A stretch of DNA of 64,000 nucleotides from Trueperaceae bacterium (lineage in GTDB: Bacteria > Deinococcota > Deinococci > Deinococcales > Trueperaceae), in the NCBI GenBank assembly GCA_023954415.1, contig JAMLIB010000009.1:62001-126000 (forward strand), in the 5' to 3' direction. The notes beneath the pieces are model-generated. The model was not told the DNA's origin. It saw nothing but the letters and a program-made list of their open reading frames with translations, and made no database searches. The position numbers and the translations under genes were made by a program. Position 1 is the stretch's first letter, and every line of letters starts with the position of its first letter. Shown here one piece after another: positions 7,465-16,232 of this stretch.

Positions 7465-8066
7465 TGGCCGCTCCCAGGCTGCTGGTGGTCGACAACTACG
7501 ACTCGTTCACCTATAACCTCGTCCAGTACGTGGCCGCGTTGGGCGCCGACGTGACCGTGTGGCGCAACGACGCCTTCGCGGTGGCCGACGTCGAGGAGCT
7601 GAGCCCGGACGGCGTCATCGTCTCGCCCGGCCCCTGCACGCCGCGGGAGGCGGGGGTGTCGGTCGAGCTCGTACGCGGCCTCGGCAAGCACCTACCCATG
7701 TTGGGCGTCTGCCTTGGTCACCAGGTCATCGGCGAGGCGTACGGGGGGCGGGTCGTGCGCGCCAACCGCCTCGTGCACGGCAAGACGGCCACCATCGAGC
7801 ACGACGGGACCGGCGTGTTCGCCGGGCTGGGGAGCCCCGTCACGGCCACGCGCTACCATTCGCTGGTGGTCGTCGACCCGCCGGACGAGCTCGTTCCCAA
7901 CGCCTGGACGACCGAGCCGGGCAGCGGCGAGCGGGTGCTCATGGGGGTGCGCCACGCCACGCACCCTGTCTGGGGGGTGCAGTTCCACCCGGAGAGCATC
8001 CTCACGGAGAGCGGCTCGGCCATGCTGGCGAACTTCCTGCGCTTCACACAGGGCAGCCGCGGCTAG
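7464..8066 (+). CDS. trpG: Anthranilate synthase component II (glutamine amidotransferase)
   Basis: TrpG is the class I glutamine amidotransferase that hydrolyses glutamine and channels ammonia to TrpE. The 200-residue protein has the full catalytic triad: Cys83 in GVCLGHQ, His175 and Glu177 in WGVQFHPES. The oxyanion region VSPGPCTP is also present. The start ATG 7464 overlaps the trpE stop (TGATG), implying coupled translation and equal amounts of the two subunits. An upstream in-frame start inside trpE was rejected. Such amidotransferases can also serve PabB, so a shared role in folate synthesis cannot be excluded. Confidence 0.95.
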   Translation: MAAPRLLVVDNYDSFTYNLVQYVAALGADVTVWRNDAFAVADVEELSPDGVIVSPGPCTPREAGVSVELVRGLGKHLPMLGVCLGHQVIGEAYGGRVVRANRLVHGKTATIEHDGTGVFAGLGSPVTATRYHSLVVVDPPDELVPNAWTTEPGSGERVLMGVRHATHPVWGVQFHPESILTESGSAMLANFLRFTQGSRG

Positions 8067-8069
8067 GAC

Positions 8070-8906
8070 GTGGCCGGAGCCGCCCCAGCCGTCTCCGTCG
8101 TCGTGCCGACCCACGACCGGCGCGCCCTCCTCGAACGCAAGCTGCGCGCGCTGGAGGGGGAGGGCGTCGACTTCGAGGTGATCGTGGTCGCCGACGGTTG
8201 TAGCGACGGCACGGAACGTTTCCTAGCCCGTTACGAACCGCCCTACTGTTTCTCCTGGTTGACGACGCCAGGCAAGCACGCCGCCTTCGCCCGCAACCAG
8301 GGCGCGCGCGTGGCGCGTGGCGCCGTCCTGCTCTTCAGCGACGACGACGTGATCCCCCGCCCCGGCTGGGTGGCGGCCAACCTCGCCCTCCACAAGGCGC
8401 CCATGCGGGTCGGCCTCAGCCGGGAGGCGCTCCCGGACCACCTGAGCAAGGGGTGGACGCTCAAGGTCGTGCGCGGCTGGTGGAACGTCGTCAGCCGCTC
8501 GCTGAGCGTCCCGGCCGCGCTGTTCTGGGAGGTGGGCGGCTACGACACGAGCTTCTCCTCCTACGGCGGGGAGGATCCCGACCTCGCGCTGCGCCTCAAG
8601 GCGGCCGGCGCCGTGTTCGAGCTGCTGCCGGAGGTGCTCGTCGAGCATTGGGACGAGGGGTTCCTTGACGACCTGGAGGCCAAGGCCGGCTCGGCCGGGG
8701 CCGCGCACGTGCGCGTCTGGCGCAAGCATCCGCGGCGCGACGTCGCCCTCGCCTTGGGCGTCCACCCCCTGTCGCTCGCCCTGAAGAGGGCGCTGCTCTC
8801 CGCGGCCGCCAGGCCGTTCTGGGACGACGCCCACTACCGCTACGAGCGAGCGTACGCCGCGGCCGCGCGGCGAGCGCTCGCGGAAGGAGCTGGACCTACG
8901 CGATGA
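8070..8906 (+). CDS. Family 2 glycosyltransferase embedded in the trp operon
   Basis: This 278-residue inverting GT-A enzyme begins with VSVVVPTHDRRALLERKL and carries the nucleotide-sugar/metal motif FSDDDVIPRPGW near residue 92. The acceptor-side motif GGEDPDLALRLKAAG follows near residue 165. It has no membrane helices. The start GTG 8070 is three bases after the trpG stop, and its stop overlaps the trpD start as ATGA. It is thus translationally coupled on both sides within the trp operon, although nothing in the family suggests a role in tryptophan synthesis. The sugar donor and acceptor are unknown. The arrangement could be historical, or the enzyme may act on an anthranilate- or chorismate-derived product. 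Confidence 0.9.
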   Translation: MAGAAPAVSVVVPTHDRRALLERKLRALEGEGVDFEVIVVADGCSDGTERFLARYEPPYCFSWLTTPGKHAAFARNQGARVARGAVLLFSDDDVIPRPGWVAANLALHKAPMRVGLSREALPDHLSKGWTLKVVRGWWNVVSRSLSVPAALFWEVGGYDTSFSSYGGEDPDLALRLKAAGAVFELLPEVLVEHWDEGFLDDLEAKAGSAGAAHVRVWRKHPRRDVALALGVHPLSLALKRALLSAAARPFWDDAHYRYERAYAAAARRALAEGAGPTR

Positions 8907-9940
8907 CTGGACTTCCGATCGGCGAGCTTCTCAACCGGATCTTCGACGGCGAGACGCTGGACAGGCAGATGGCGAGGGACGTCCTCGGCCGGCTCATGGA
9001 CGGGCAGCTCTCGCAGGTGCAGGCGTCCGCCCTGCTGGCGGCCCTGCGCATGCGGGGCGAGACCGTCGAGGAGATCACGGGCTTCGCGGAGGCGATGCGC
9101 GCGAGGGCCATCAGGATCCCGGTGAACGTCGACGGTCCGCTGGTCGACACCTGCGGCACGGGCGGCACGGGCGTCGACACGATCAACATCAGCACGACGG
9201 CCATGTTCGTCGCCGCGGCCGGGGGTGCGCGGCTCGCCAAGCACGGCAACGTCGGCGTGACGCGCAAGTCGGGTTCTGCGAACGTACTGGCCGAGCTCGG
9301 CGCGGACCTGGACGCGAGCCCTGAGCGCCTCGCCGAGTCCGTCGCGGTCACCGGTATGGCGTTCATCTTCGCGCGCCGCTTCCACCCCGCCATGGGGTTC
9401 GTCGCGCCCATCCGCGCCGACCTGCAGGCTCGCACCATCTTCAACAACTTGGGGCCGCTCACCAACCCGGCCGGCGCCGACCGCCAGCTCATGGGCGTGT
9501 ACGACCCGCGCCTCACCGAGACGCTGGCGGCCGTGCTGCGCGGCCTGGGGTTGAAGCGCGCCCTCGTCGTGCATGGCGACGTCATCGACGACTTCACGGT
9601 GACGGGGCCCAGCAAGGTGACGGAGCTCGCGGAGGACGGCAGCCTGACCACCTACGTGGTCACGCCGGAGGAGGTCGGCCTCGGCCGGCACCCGCTGGCG
9701 AGCTTCGCGGGCGGCGACCCGGCGACCAACGCCAGGCACCTGCGCGCCGTGCTGGCAGGGGAGGCCGGGCCGGGCATGCGCGACGTGACGCTCTTCAACG
9801 CCGGCGCCGCCCTCTACCTCGCCGAGCGCGCCGACACGCTGGCGGAGGGCGTCGCGCTCGCGACCGAAGCGTTGGACAGCGGGGCGGCGCTCGCCAAGCT
9901 CGAGGAGTACCTGGACTTCTCGCGGCGCCCCGCGGCTTGA
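8903..9940 (+). CDS. trpD: Anthranilate phosphoribosyltransferase
   Basis: TrpD joins anthranilate to phosphoribosyl pyrophosphate in the second step of tryptophan synthesis. The 345-residue protein has the helical N-terminal domain (MARDVLGRLMDGQLSQVQAS) and the PRPP-binding loop VDTCGTGGTGVDTINIST near residue 82. KHGNVGVTRKSGSAN and the GPLTNPAG motif follow. The fourth position of the usual GTGGDG loop is Thr here, not Asp, a modest deviation. ATG 8903 overlaps the glycosyltransferase stop (ATGA); an AAGGAG lies 13 bases upstream. The rest of the pathway (trpC, F, B, A) is not in this window. Confidence 0.95.
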   Translation: MTGLPIGELLNRIFDGETLDRQMARDVLGRLMDGQLSQVQASALLAALRMRGETVEEITGFAEAMRARAIRIPVNVDGPLVDTCGTGGTGVDTINISTTAMFVAAAGGARLAKHGNVGVTRKSGSANVLAELGADLDASPERLAESVAVTGMAFIFARRFHPAMGFVAPIRADLQARTIFNNLGPLTNPAGADRQLMGVYDPRLTETLAAVLRGLGLKRALVVHGDVIDDFTVTGPSKVTELAEDGSLTTYVVTPEEVGLGRHPLASFAGGDPATNARHLRAVLAGEAGPGMRDVTLFNAGAALYLAERADTLAEGVALATEALDSGAALAKLEEYLDFSRRPAA

Positions 9941-10072
9941 GCTCGGGCGTTCGCCGCGGCGGACCCCAGGCCGCTCCGATCAGGCCGGTCGGCGCGGCGC
10001 GGGGTGGCCCTGGCGGCCCCGGCGTCGTCGAGCCGGCGTCACGGCTCATCTGCGGTTGCTAGCATGGTGGGC

Positions 10073-12271
10073 GTGAAGCTCGTCCAAGGCCTGTTCCTGC
10101 TGCTCTTGACGGCCGCGCTGTCGGTCGGCGCGCTGCTGGCTTCCTCGGGGCTGAAGTGGGCCCAGGAACTGCCGTCGCTCGAGTCGCTGGACGCGCTCGA
10201 GTTCTCCGCCACCTCGCAGGTCTTCGCCCGCGACGGCGTGACGCCCATCGGGGCCATCGTGCCCGTCACGGGAGAGGGGCGCGAGTCCACCAACCGCATC
10301 CCCGTGCGCCTCGACGAGGTGTCGCCCGCCGCGCTGCAGGCCATCGTCGCCTACGAGGACGACCAGTTCTACCGTCACTACGGGGTCGACGCGCCCGGCT
10401 TCTTCAGGGCCGTCTACGAGGAGTTCCTCGGCGACGCCTCCCGCGGCGGCTCGACCATCACGACACAGGTCATCAAGAACCTCGTACTGCACGACATCCG
10501 CTCGGAACGGTCGCTCGAACGCAAGATCAAGGAGATCATGCTGGCCCTCGAGCTCGAGCGGCGCCTGACCAAGCCCGAGATCTTGCAGCGCTACATCAAC
10601 ATGGTCTTCTGGGGCGGCAACGTCTACGGCATCCGCGCCGCGGCCCAGACGTACTTCGGCAAGGACCCCATCGAGCTGAACCTCGCCGAGGGCCTGTACC
10701 TGGCCCGGCTCATCCCGGCCCCGAACGCGCGCCACGACGACCTCCCCACGACCCGCCGCAGCATCCGCGAGGTCCTCGACAAGATGGTGAGGCAGGGCAC
10801 GATCAGCTCGGAGATGGCCGAGCGGGCATGGCGCTACCCCCTGGAGCCGCTCGGTTGGGACGTCACCTACGACAGCGAAGGCAACATCGTCACGGCCGTG
10901 AGGACGGGGGCCGAGGTCGTCGTCCAGTCGAGCGTCAGCTCGGACTTGTCGCGCGCCGTCCTGATCGCCGTGCGCAACTGGCTGACCGAGCGGTACGGCG
11001 AGAGCGTCGTGTTCAGCAGCGGGGGCCTCAGGGTGACGACCACCATCGACGTGCAGGCGCAGGTGGCGGCCAACCAGGCGAGCCTCAACGGTGAGGTGCC
11101 GCCGGGCGCCCAGATGGCGCTGGTCGGCATCGATCCGAGCACGGGGGCCGTGCTCGCCATGGTGGGGCAGAAGCTCGTGGACGGCGTGGCGCCGGGCGAG
11201 TTCAACCGCGCCACCCAGGCGCTGCGGCAGCCGGGCAGCTCGTTCAAGCCCATCGTCTACGCCACCGCCATCGAGCAGGGCGCCATGAACCAGTCCACCA
11301 TCCTGGTCGACGAGCCGACGAAGTTCCAGATCCGCGGTCAGCCGGCGTACGAACCCGGCAACCACGACCACACCTACGACGGCTTCCAGACGATCAGGGC
11401 GAGCCTCAACCGGAGCCGCAACATCCCGGCCGTCAAGGCCCTCGAGGCGGCCGGAGTCGACGCCGTCGCGGAGAAGGCGCGCGAGCTCGGCTACGACGTC
11501 ATGCCCTACTACGCCATGGCGCTGGGCTCCTTCGAAGCGACGCCCCTGCAGCACACGGCCGCCATGGCCGCCTTCGCGAACGGCGGGGTGTACATCGAGC
11601 CGTACTTCATCGAGCGCGTCGAGGACTCGGACGGCAACGTCCTCTACCAGGCCGAGCCCCGCTCCGCGCGCGTTTGGAGCGAGCAGACGGCCTACATCAT
11701 GCTCGACATGATGCACGGCAACGTCGCCGACCGCGAGCCCGCCTTCGGGCTCTCGAACCGCGCCGCCGTCCCCGGCCGCTGGATCGCCGGGAAGACGGGC
11801 ACGACCAACGACGAGGTCGACATCTGGTTCGTCGGCATGACGCCAGGCATGGTGGCGAGCGTGTGGATCGGGAAGGACGACGCCACGAGCTTGCCGAGCC
11901 GTATGACGCTGAGTAACGGCAACACTGACCAGGTCAACAGCTCGCGCCAGCCCATCTACATCTGGAACGACTTCGTCACCGCGGCCCTGCGGGGGAGCCC
12001 GGCCACGGGCGAGGGTTTCCCTGTTCCGGAAGGCATCGTGTTCAAGGACATGGACCTGAAGACGGGCGCCGTCGGCGGCGGCGGGGTGCGGACCGCGTTC
12101 CGCTCGACCGACCAGGCGGTCGGCGGCGGCATCGACGCGGCCATCAAGCTCAGCCTCCCGATAGACACCGCGACGGGGAAGCGGGCCACCGTCGACACCC
12201 CTCCCGACCGCATCGAGATCATCGAGGTCGACCCGCGCGACGTGGGGAACTACCTCGAAGGCACGGGCTGA
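10073..12271 (+). CDS. Penicillin-binding protein 1A (transglycosylase/transpeptidase)
   Basis: This bifunctional class A PBP polymerises lipid II and cross-links peptidoglycan. A single N-terminal membrane anchor (LFLLLLTAALSVGALLA) is followed by the GT51 domain with catalytic Glu95 in EDDQFYRHYG and RGGSTITTQ. The transpeptidase domain has S389-S-F-K392, the SRN motif in SLNRSRN, and K574-T-G in GKTGTTND. I choose GTG 10073 because TAGCAT (10060-10065) stands exactly seven bases upstream, as in other leaderless genes here. The nearby ATG 10064 overlaps that -10 and would not be transcribed. The resulting length is 732 residues. No pon gene name can be assigned safely. Confidence 0.94.
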   Translation: MKLVQGLFLLLLTAALSVGALLASSGLKWAQELPSLESLDALEFSATSQVFARDGVTPIGAIVPVTGEGRESTNRIPVRLDEVSPAALQAIVAYEDDQFYRHYGVDAPGFFRAVYEEFLGDASRGGSTITTQVIKNLVLHDIRSERSLERKIKEIMLALELERRLTKPEILQRYINMVFWGGNVYGIRAAAQTYFGKDPIELNLAEGLYLARLIPAPNARHDDLPTTRRSIREVLDKMVRQGTISSEMAERAWRYPLEPLGWDVTYDSEGNIVTAVRTGAEVVVQSSVSSDLSRAVLIAVRNWLTERYGESVVFSSGGLRVTTTIDVQAQVAANQASLNGEVPPGAQMALVGIDPSTGAVLAMVGQKLVDGVAPGEFNRATQALRQPGSSFKPIVYATAIEQGAMNQSTILVDEPTKFQIRGQPAYEPGNHDHTYDGFQTIRASLNRSRNIPAVKALEAAGVDAVAEKARELGYDVMPYYAMALGSFEATPLQHTAAMAAFANGGVYIEPYFIERVEDSDGNVLYQAEPRSARVWSEQTAYIMLDMMHGNVADREPAFGLSNRAAVPGRWIAGKTGTTNDEVDIWFVGMTPGMVASVWIGKDDATSLPSRMTLSNGNTDQVNSSRQPIYIWNDFVTAALRGSPATGEGFPVPEGIVFKDMDLKTGAVGGGGVRTAFRSTDQAVGGGIDAAIKLSLPIDTATGKRATVDTPPDRIEIIEVDPRDVGNYLEGTG

Positions 12272-12314
12272 GACGACTGTGGGGGCGGGGGAGGAACAGG
12301 GAAGGAACAGGGCG

Positions 12315-13256
12315 ATGAACGCGCTTCAGAACGAGACCCTAACCGCGGTAGCCGGCCTGCGCGTCGGCCACTACACGGACCTCGAGGCCCGCACGGGCTG
12401 CACGGTCGTCCTCACGCCGGAGGGCGGCTGCGTGGCCTCCGGCGTGGCGCTAGGCCCCGCACCCGGTTCGCGCGAGTACGTCTTGTTGCAGCCCGACAAG
12501 ACGGTCCAGGCGGTCGACGCGGTCGTGCTGACCGGCGGCAGCGCCTTCGGGCTCGCCTCGGCCGACGGCGTCATGCGCTGGCTCGAGGAGCAGGGCCGCG
12601 GTTTCGACACGGGCGTGGCCCGCGTGCCCATCGTGCCGGCCGCAGTCCTCTTCGACCTGGCCGTCGGCTCCGCCAAGGTCCGTCCGGACGCCGCGGCGGG
12701 GCGCGCCGCGGCCGAGGCCGCCACCGACGCGCCCGTCGCGCAAGGGCGGGTGGGCGCCGGCACGGGGGCGACGGTCGGCAAGCTCCGCGGGCCGGGCAAC
12801 GCCACCGACAGCGGCCTCGGCAGTCACGCCGCGCTTGTCGGCGGGGCGGTCGTCGCGGCCATCGGCATCAGCAACGCTGCCGGCAACGTGGTCGACCCCG
12901 ACACGGGCAAGCTCGTGGCCGGGGTACCGGAGACGTTGGGCCTCGCCGCCGCTGCCGGCTTCGCCGCCATGCCGGGCAGCAACACGACGCTCGTGCTCGT
13001 CGCCACCGACGCCCCGATCACGAAGGCGCAGGCCAACGCGCTCGCGACGAGCGCGCACATCGGCATCGCGAGGGTGACGCGCCCGTCGCACACGGTGTTC
13101 GACGGCGACAGCGCGTTCGTGCTCTCGACGGGCACGGGCCCGGAGGTCCCGCTCGCGGCCCTCTCCGTCGCCGTTCAGGAAGTGGTGGCGGCCGCGCTCG
13201 TCAAGGGTGTGCTGGCCGGTCGCTTAAGGCAGGGCACCCCGCGGCCGACCCGGTAG
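12315..13256 (+). CDS. P1-family peptidase / NylC-DmpA-like Ntn-hydrolase
   Basis: This 313-residue protein belongs to the DmpA/NylC (peptidase family S58/P1) superfamily of self-processing aminopeptidases and amidases. Typical features are LRVGHYTDLEARTGCTVVL at the N-terminus, VLTGGSAFGLASADGVM and VGAGTGATVGK. Near the C-terminus MPGSNTTLVLVATDA contains Asn223-Thr224, which matches the position where NylC cleaves itself to expose a Thr nucleophile; this is inferred from the family. ATG 12315 has a GAAGGAA ribosome site; the earlier in-frame ATG at 12279 lies directly after the PBP stop and adds unmatched residues. The substrate is unknown. Confidence 0.88.
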   Translation: MNALQNETLTAVAGLRVGHYTDLEARTGCTVVLTPEGGCVASGVALGPAPGSREYVLLQPDKTVQAVDAVVLTGGSAFGLASADGVMRWLEEQGRGFDTGVARVPIVPAAVLFDLAVGSAKVRPDAAAGRAAAEAATDAPVAQGRVGAGTGATVGKLRGPGNATDSGLGSHAALVGGAVVAAIGISNAAGNVVDPDTGKLVAGVPETLGLAAAAGFAAMPGSNTTLVLVATDAPITKAQANALATSAHIGIARVTRPSHTVFDGDSAFVLSTGTGPEVPLAALSVAVQEVVAAALVKGVLAGRLRQGTPRPTR

Positions 13257-13271
13257 CCGCGCGATAGAAGC

Positions 13272-13305
13272 GTGTAGGCGCTGGACCCGGGTCCAGCGCC
13301 TACAC
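13272..13305. terminator. 34-base perfect palindrome between convergent genes
   Basis: The left half (13272-13288) is the exact reverse complement of the right half (13289-13305), with no spacer. It lies between the stops of the convergent Ntn-hydrolase and sugar dehydrogenase genes and should terminate transcription from both directions. There is no U-tract. Confidence 0.75.
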
Positions 13306-13340
13306 CGTTCAGGGAGGGGGGAGCTGCGCCCCCTTGGGCG

Positions 13341-14504
13341 TCACTGCCCGACGCGGTAGATCATGCCGCTGTCGTACGCGGCGACGTACAGCTCGCCGGC
13401 GGCGTCCTCGCCGAAGGTGCTCACGTTGAAGCCCGTCTCGAAGAGGGGCCTTGGCGCCCAACCGTCCGCCGCGCTCGTGCTCCAGACGCGGCCGGACACG
13501 AAGTCGGCGAACACGTAGTTGCCCTGGAGCGCCGGCACGTCAGCGCCGCGATAGACGTAGCCGCCAGTTATCGACGTGCCCCACTGCGGACCGTGCGGGT
13601 ACTCGAGGACGGGGAGCGTGAGCCCGGCCTGGTCGCAGCTCGAGGCCGCGTAGCAGTGCAGGCCCTCCATGAGCTTCCAACCGTAGTTGAGCCCGCCGCC
13701 CGTGCCTGCCGGCGTGAAGTTGACTTCCTCGTACGCCTCCTGGCCGACGTCCGCGATGTAGAGGTCGCCGGTGCCCCTGTCGAACGAGAAGCGCCACGGG
13801 TTGCGGAGCCCGTACGCCCAGATCTCGGGCAGGGCGCCGTCCCTATCGACGAACGGGTTGTCGCTCGGCACGGTGTAGCCGGTGTCGCCTGACACGTCGA
13901 GGCGCAGGAGCTTGCCGAGGAAGGTGCCGAGGTCCTGGCCGTTGCCCTGAGGGTCGCCCCCGCTGCCGCCGTCGCCGAGGCCGACGTAGAGGTAGCCGTC
14001 GGGCCCGAACACGATCTGGCCGCCGTTGTGGTTGGAGTACGGTTGGGCCTGCGTCAGAAGGACCTCCTCGGACTCCGGGTCGGCGCGGTCGGGGTTCCCC
14101 GGCGTGACGGTGAAGCGCGACAGGACGGTCTGGCCCCCGTCGCCCGTGTAGTACACGTAGAAGCGCCCGGTCGCCTGGTAGTCGGCGGGGAAGGCGAGGC
14201 CGAGCAGGCCCCGCTCGCCGCCCGTGCTGAGCTCGCCGGAGAGGTCGAGGAACGGTTCGCGGAGCAGCTCGCCACCGCTGACGATGCGGACGGCGCCGCT
14301 CTGCTCCGCCACGAACAGGCGCTCGTCGCCCGCGTTCGTGATGACGACGGGCTGCCTGAGCCCGTCCGCCACGGGCACGAGCCGTTGCGCGACGACGTTC
14401 TGAGTGCAGGCGGCCAATGCCAACGTGAAGGCGAGGGCGGTCAGCGCGCCGATGTAACCGCGGAAGCCGCGCCGGCGCTGCGGGGGAGTGGGCTGCTCGG
14501 ACAT
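13341..14504 (-). CDS. PQQ-dependent sugar dehydrogenase-like lipoprotein
   Basis: This 387-residue exported protein has a lipoprotein signal (LTALAFTLALAAC; lipobox Cys about residue 33) and a six-bladed beta-propeller of the soluble glucose dehydrogenase/HHIP family, often called aldose sugar dehydrogenase. Family motifs include RLFVAEQSGAVRIV, GERGLLGLAFP, SNHNGGQIVFGPDGYLYVGLGDGG and YGLRNPWRFSFDR. Such enzymes oxidise sugars with PQQ and calcium outside the membrane. ATG 14504 is six bases after a TAGGCT -10 (14511-14516), so the mRNA is probably leaderless. No PQQ synthesis genes are present in the window. Confidence 0.93.
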   Translation of the reverse strand: MSEQPTPPQRRRGFRGYIGALTALAFTLALAACTQNVVAQRLVPVADGLRQPVVITNAGDERLFVAEQSGAVRIVSGGELLREPFLDLSGELSTGGERGLLGLAFPADYQATGRFYVYYTGDGGQTVLSRFTVTPGNPDRADPESEEVLLTQAQPYSNHNGGQIVFGPDGYLYVGLGDGGSGGDPQGNGQDLGTFLGKLLRLDVSGDTGYTVPSDNPFVDRDGALPEIWAYGLRNPWRFSFDRGTGDLYIADVGQEAYEEVNFTPAGTGGGLNYGWKLMEGLHCYAASSCDQAGLTLPVLEYPHGPQWGTSITGGYVYRGADVPALQGNYVFADFVSGRVWSTSAADGWAPRPLFETGFNVSTFGEDAAGELYVAAYDSGMIYRVGQ

Positions 14505-14513
14505 GCCTAGAGC

Positions 14514-15146
14514 CTAGTCGATATCATCCGTGAGGCCGGTGAGCGGAGGCTCAACCTCCTCTAAGGTCGCCCAGCGCGGCAACCACCTGAGGGTGAGCTC
14601 CCGGAGCTCCCGCTCGCTCAGGCTCGGACGGTCGTACATGCCGGCCGCGAGGCGCTGGCGCTGGGCCTCGAAGAGGATCACGGCCGCCGCCACGCTCACG
14701 TTGAGCGACTGCACCATGCCGAGCATCGGGATGATCACGTGTTGGTCGGCGAGCTCCGCGGCCCGGCGGCTGACGCCGTCCTTCTCGTTGCCGAGGAGGA
14801 CCGCGCAGGGCACGGTGTAGTCCACCGCCCGGTAGTCGACCGCGTCGGCCGAGAGGTGCGCGGCGTAGATCCGCTTCCCGCTCGCCTTCATGGTCGCGAC
14901 GGCGGTGGCGATGTCAGGGTGCACCACCAGGTCGACCCACTTGTCCGCGCTGGCGCTCGTGGCGCTGAAGGTAGCCACACCCCCGGTCGGCTTGACGGCG
15001 TGCACCGTGCCGATGCCGACGGCGTCGCAACTCCTCAGGATGGCCGAGAGGTTGTGCGGCTTGTGCACTTCCTCGGCGAGCACCGTCAGGTCCTGCTGGC
15101 GCTTCGCGAGGACATCGTGGATGCGCTCACGGCGCCGCAAGGTCAT
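14514..15146 (-). CDS. trmH: tRNA (guanosine-2'-O-)-methyltransferase TrmH (SPOUT)
   Basis: This 210-residue SPOUT-class enzyme most resembles TrmH, which 2'-O-methylates G18 in the D-loop of tRNA using S-adenosylmethionine. The three family motifs are visible: motif 1 around [16 protein letters not shown], motif 2 [11 protein letters not shown], and motif 3 [18 protein letters not shown], which forms the trefoil knot. The N-terminus [16 protein letters not shown] matches TrmH closely. ATG 15146 is six bases after TATCCT (15153-15158), so it is probably leaderless. An rRNA target cannot be fully excluded. The start is divergent from the YbaK gene. Confidence 0.88.
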   Translation of the reverse strand: MTLRRRERIHDVLAKRQQDLTVLAEEVHKPHNLSAILRSCDAVGIGTVHAVKPTGGVATFSATSASADKWVDLVVHPDIATAVATMKASGKRIYAAHLSADAVDYRAVDYTVPCAVLLGNEKDGVSRRAAELADQHVIIPMLGMVQSLNVSVAAAVILFEAQRQRLAAGMYDRPSLSERELRELTLRWLPRWATLEEVEPPLTGLTDDID

Positions 15147-15213
15147 GGGCCGAGGATAACCGGCCGCCCGGCGAATGGGGCGCCGGCTCGCCGGACTGGG
15201 TTAAGGTGCTCGG

Positions 15214-15720
15214 ATGTCGTTGCAGGCCGTGAAAGATCACCTCAGGCGGTTCGGGAAGGCGGAAGCGGTCCTAGAGTTCGCGGAGTCGAGCGCCACGGTG
15301 GCGCTGGCGGCCGAGAAGGTGGGGACGGAGCCGGCCCGGATCGCGAAGACCCTGGCGTTCTACGACCCGGAAGACCAGACGCGCGCGCTCCTGGTGGTGG
15401 CCGCCGGCGACGCCCGGCTCCACAACGGCTCGTTCAAGCGTCGTTTCGGGGGCAAGCCGAAGATGGTGGCGTCCGAGGACGTCGAGGCGCTGACCGGCCA
15501 CCCCGTTGGTGGCGTGTGCCCGTTCGCCAACCCGGACGGCGTCAGCGTCTACCTCGACGAGTCGTTGCGGCGCTTCGACGTCGTCTACCCCGCCGCCGGC
15601 ACGGCGGCGTCGGCCGTGCCGTTCACGCCGGCCGAGCTCGAGGTCGCCGCCGGCGCGGCCGGGTGGGTGGAGGTCACTAACGGCTGGCGCGATGGTAGTG
15701 GGGTCGAAGCTGCCGAGTGA
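15214..15720 (+). CDS. YbaK/EbsC-domain aminoacyl-tRNA deacylase-like protein
   Basis: This 168-residue single-domain protein belongs to the YbaK/ProRS INS superfamily, which hydrolyses mischarged tRNAs such as Cys-tRNA(Pro) or Ala-tRNA(Pro). Family features are the N-terminal VKDHLRRFGK, VGTEPARIAKTLAF, GGKPKMVASEDVEALTGHPVGGVCPFA and VYLDESLRRFDVVYPAAGT. ATG 15214 lies six bases after TAAGGT (15202-15207), indicating a leaderless mRNA and a divergent promoter with trmH. Sequence alone does not show which mischarged tRNA is edited. Confidence 0.88.
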   Translation: MSLQAVKDHLRRFGKAEAVLEFAESSATVALAAEKVGTEPARIAKTLAFYDPEDQTRALLVVAAGDARLHNGSFKRRFGGKPKMVASEDVEALTGHPVGGVCPFANPDGVSVYLDESLRRFDVVYPAAGTAASAVPFTPAELEVAAGAAGWVEVTNGWRDGSGVEAAE

Positions 15721-15770
15721 GCCGCGCGCGAGGCCCACCGAGGGCTCGCGCGCGGTTTCATCGTCGGCAG

Positions 15771-16232
15771 CTAGCGGGGCGCCGGCTCCAGGACCGTGAA
15801 GGTCACGTAGTCCTGCAACGTGTGCGTGTCTACCGAGAGCACGCGCCACATGAGCACGTAGCTGCCCGGGGCGAGGGGCTCGGCCGGCGTCAAAGTGACC
15901 TTCGCCGAACGGCCTTGACCGGGAGCCAACTCGAACGCGAGGGCGCGGTCGTCCGGCCCGGAGGTTCCGATCACCTCGGTCACCAGAAGGGCGGCCATGC
16001 CGTTGAGCTTGGCCGCGTGATCCTCATCGGCTCCGTCGGGGGCGTCCTCGAGCCTGAACAGCTTGAAGGTGGAGAAGCCGACCTCGAGCTCCTCGCTGAA
16101 CTCCAGGACGAGCGTTCCCGGCGCGGCATCCAACACGGCGCCGCCCGCGGGCGTGGAGCTCTCCAGGTAGGCGTGCGCCTGCGCGAACGCGAGGAGCGCG
16201 GCAGCTGCCAGGACCAGGCCGGCGCGCCTCAT
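15771..16232 (-). CDS. CopC-domain exported copper-binding protein
   Basis: This 153-residue protein has a signal peptide ending at AQAHA, which leaves the His-Ala start of the mature chain that in CopC proteins provides the Cu(II) amino-terminal/His ligand. The beta-barrel shows STPAGGAVLDAAPGTLVLEFSE and the C-terminal WRVLSVDTHTLQDYVTFTV, a variant of the CopC 'WRVVSADGH' motif. It probably binds copper outside the cytoplasmic membrane. It is the third gene of a minus-strand operon; its ATG overlaps the previous stop (ATGA). No CopD follows. Confidence 0.87.
   Translation of the reverse strand: MRRAGLVLAAAALLAFAQAHAYLESSTPAGGAVLDAAPGTLVLEFSEELEVGFSTFKLFRLEDAPDGADEDHAAKLNGMAALLVTEVIGTSGPDDRALAFELAPGQGRSAKVTLTPAEPLAPGSYVLMWRVLSVDTHTLQDYVTFTVLEPAPR

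Noticed and set aside
6010-8066. pabB-pabA (folate) instead of trpE-trpG
   Set aside because: The Trp-rich leader, the LLES feedback motif and trpD in the same operon favour tryptophan synthesis, though TrpG may also serve folate.
10046-11716. 556-codon minus-strand frame opposite the penicillin-binding protein
   Set aside because: Its product is His/Val/Arg-rich without domains, as expected of antisense to GC-rich codons. The plus strand encodes a complete class A PBP.
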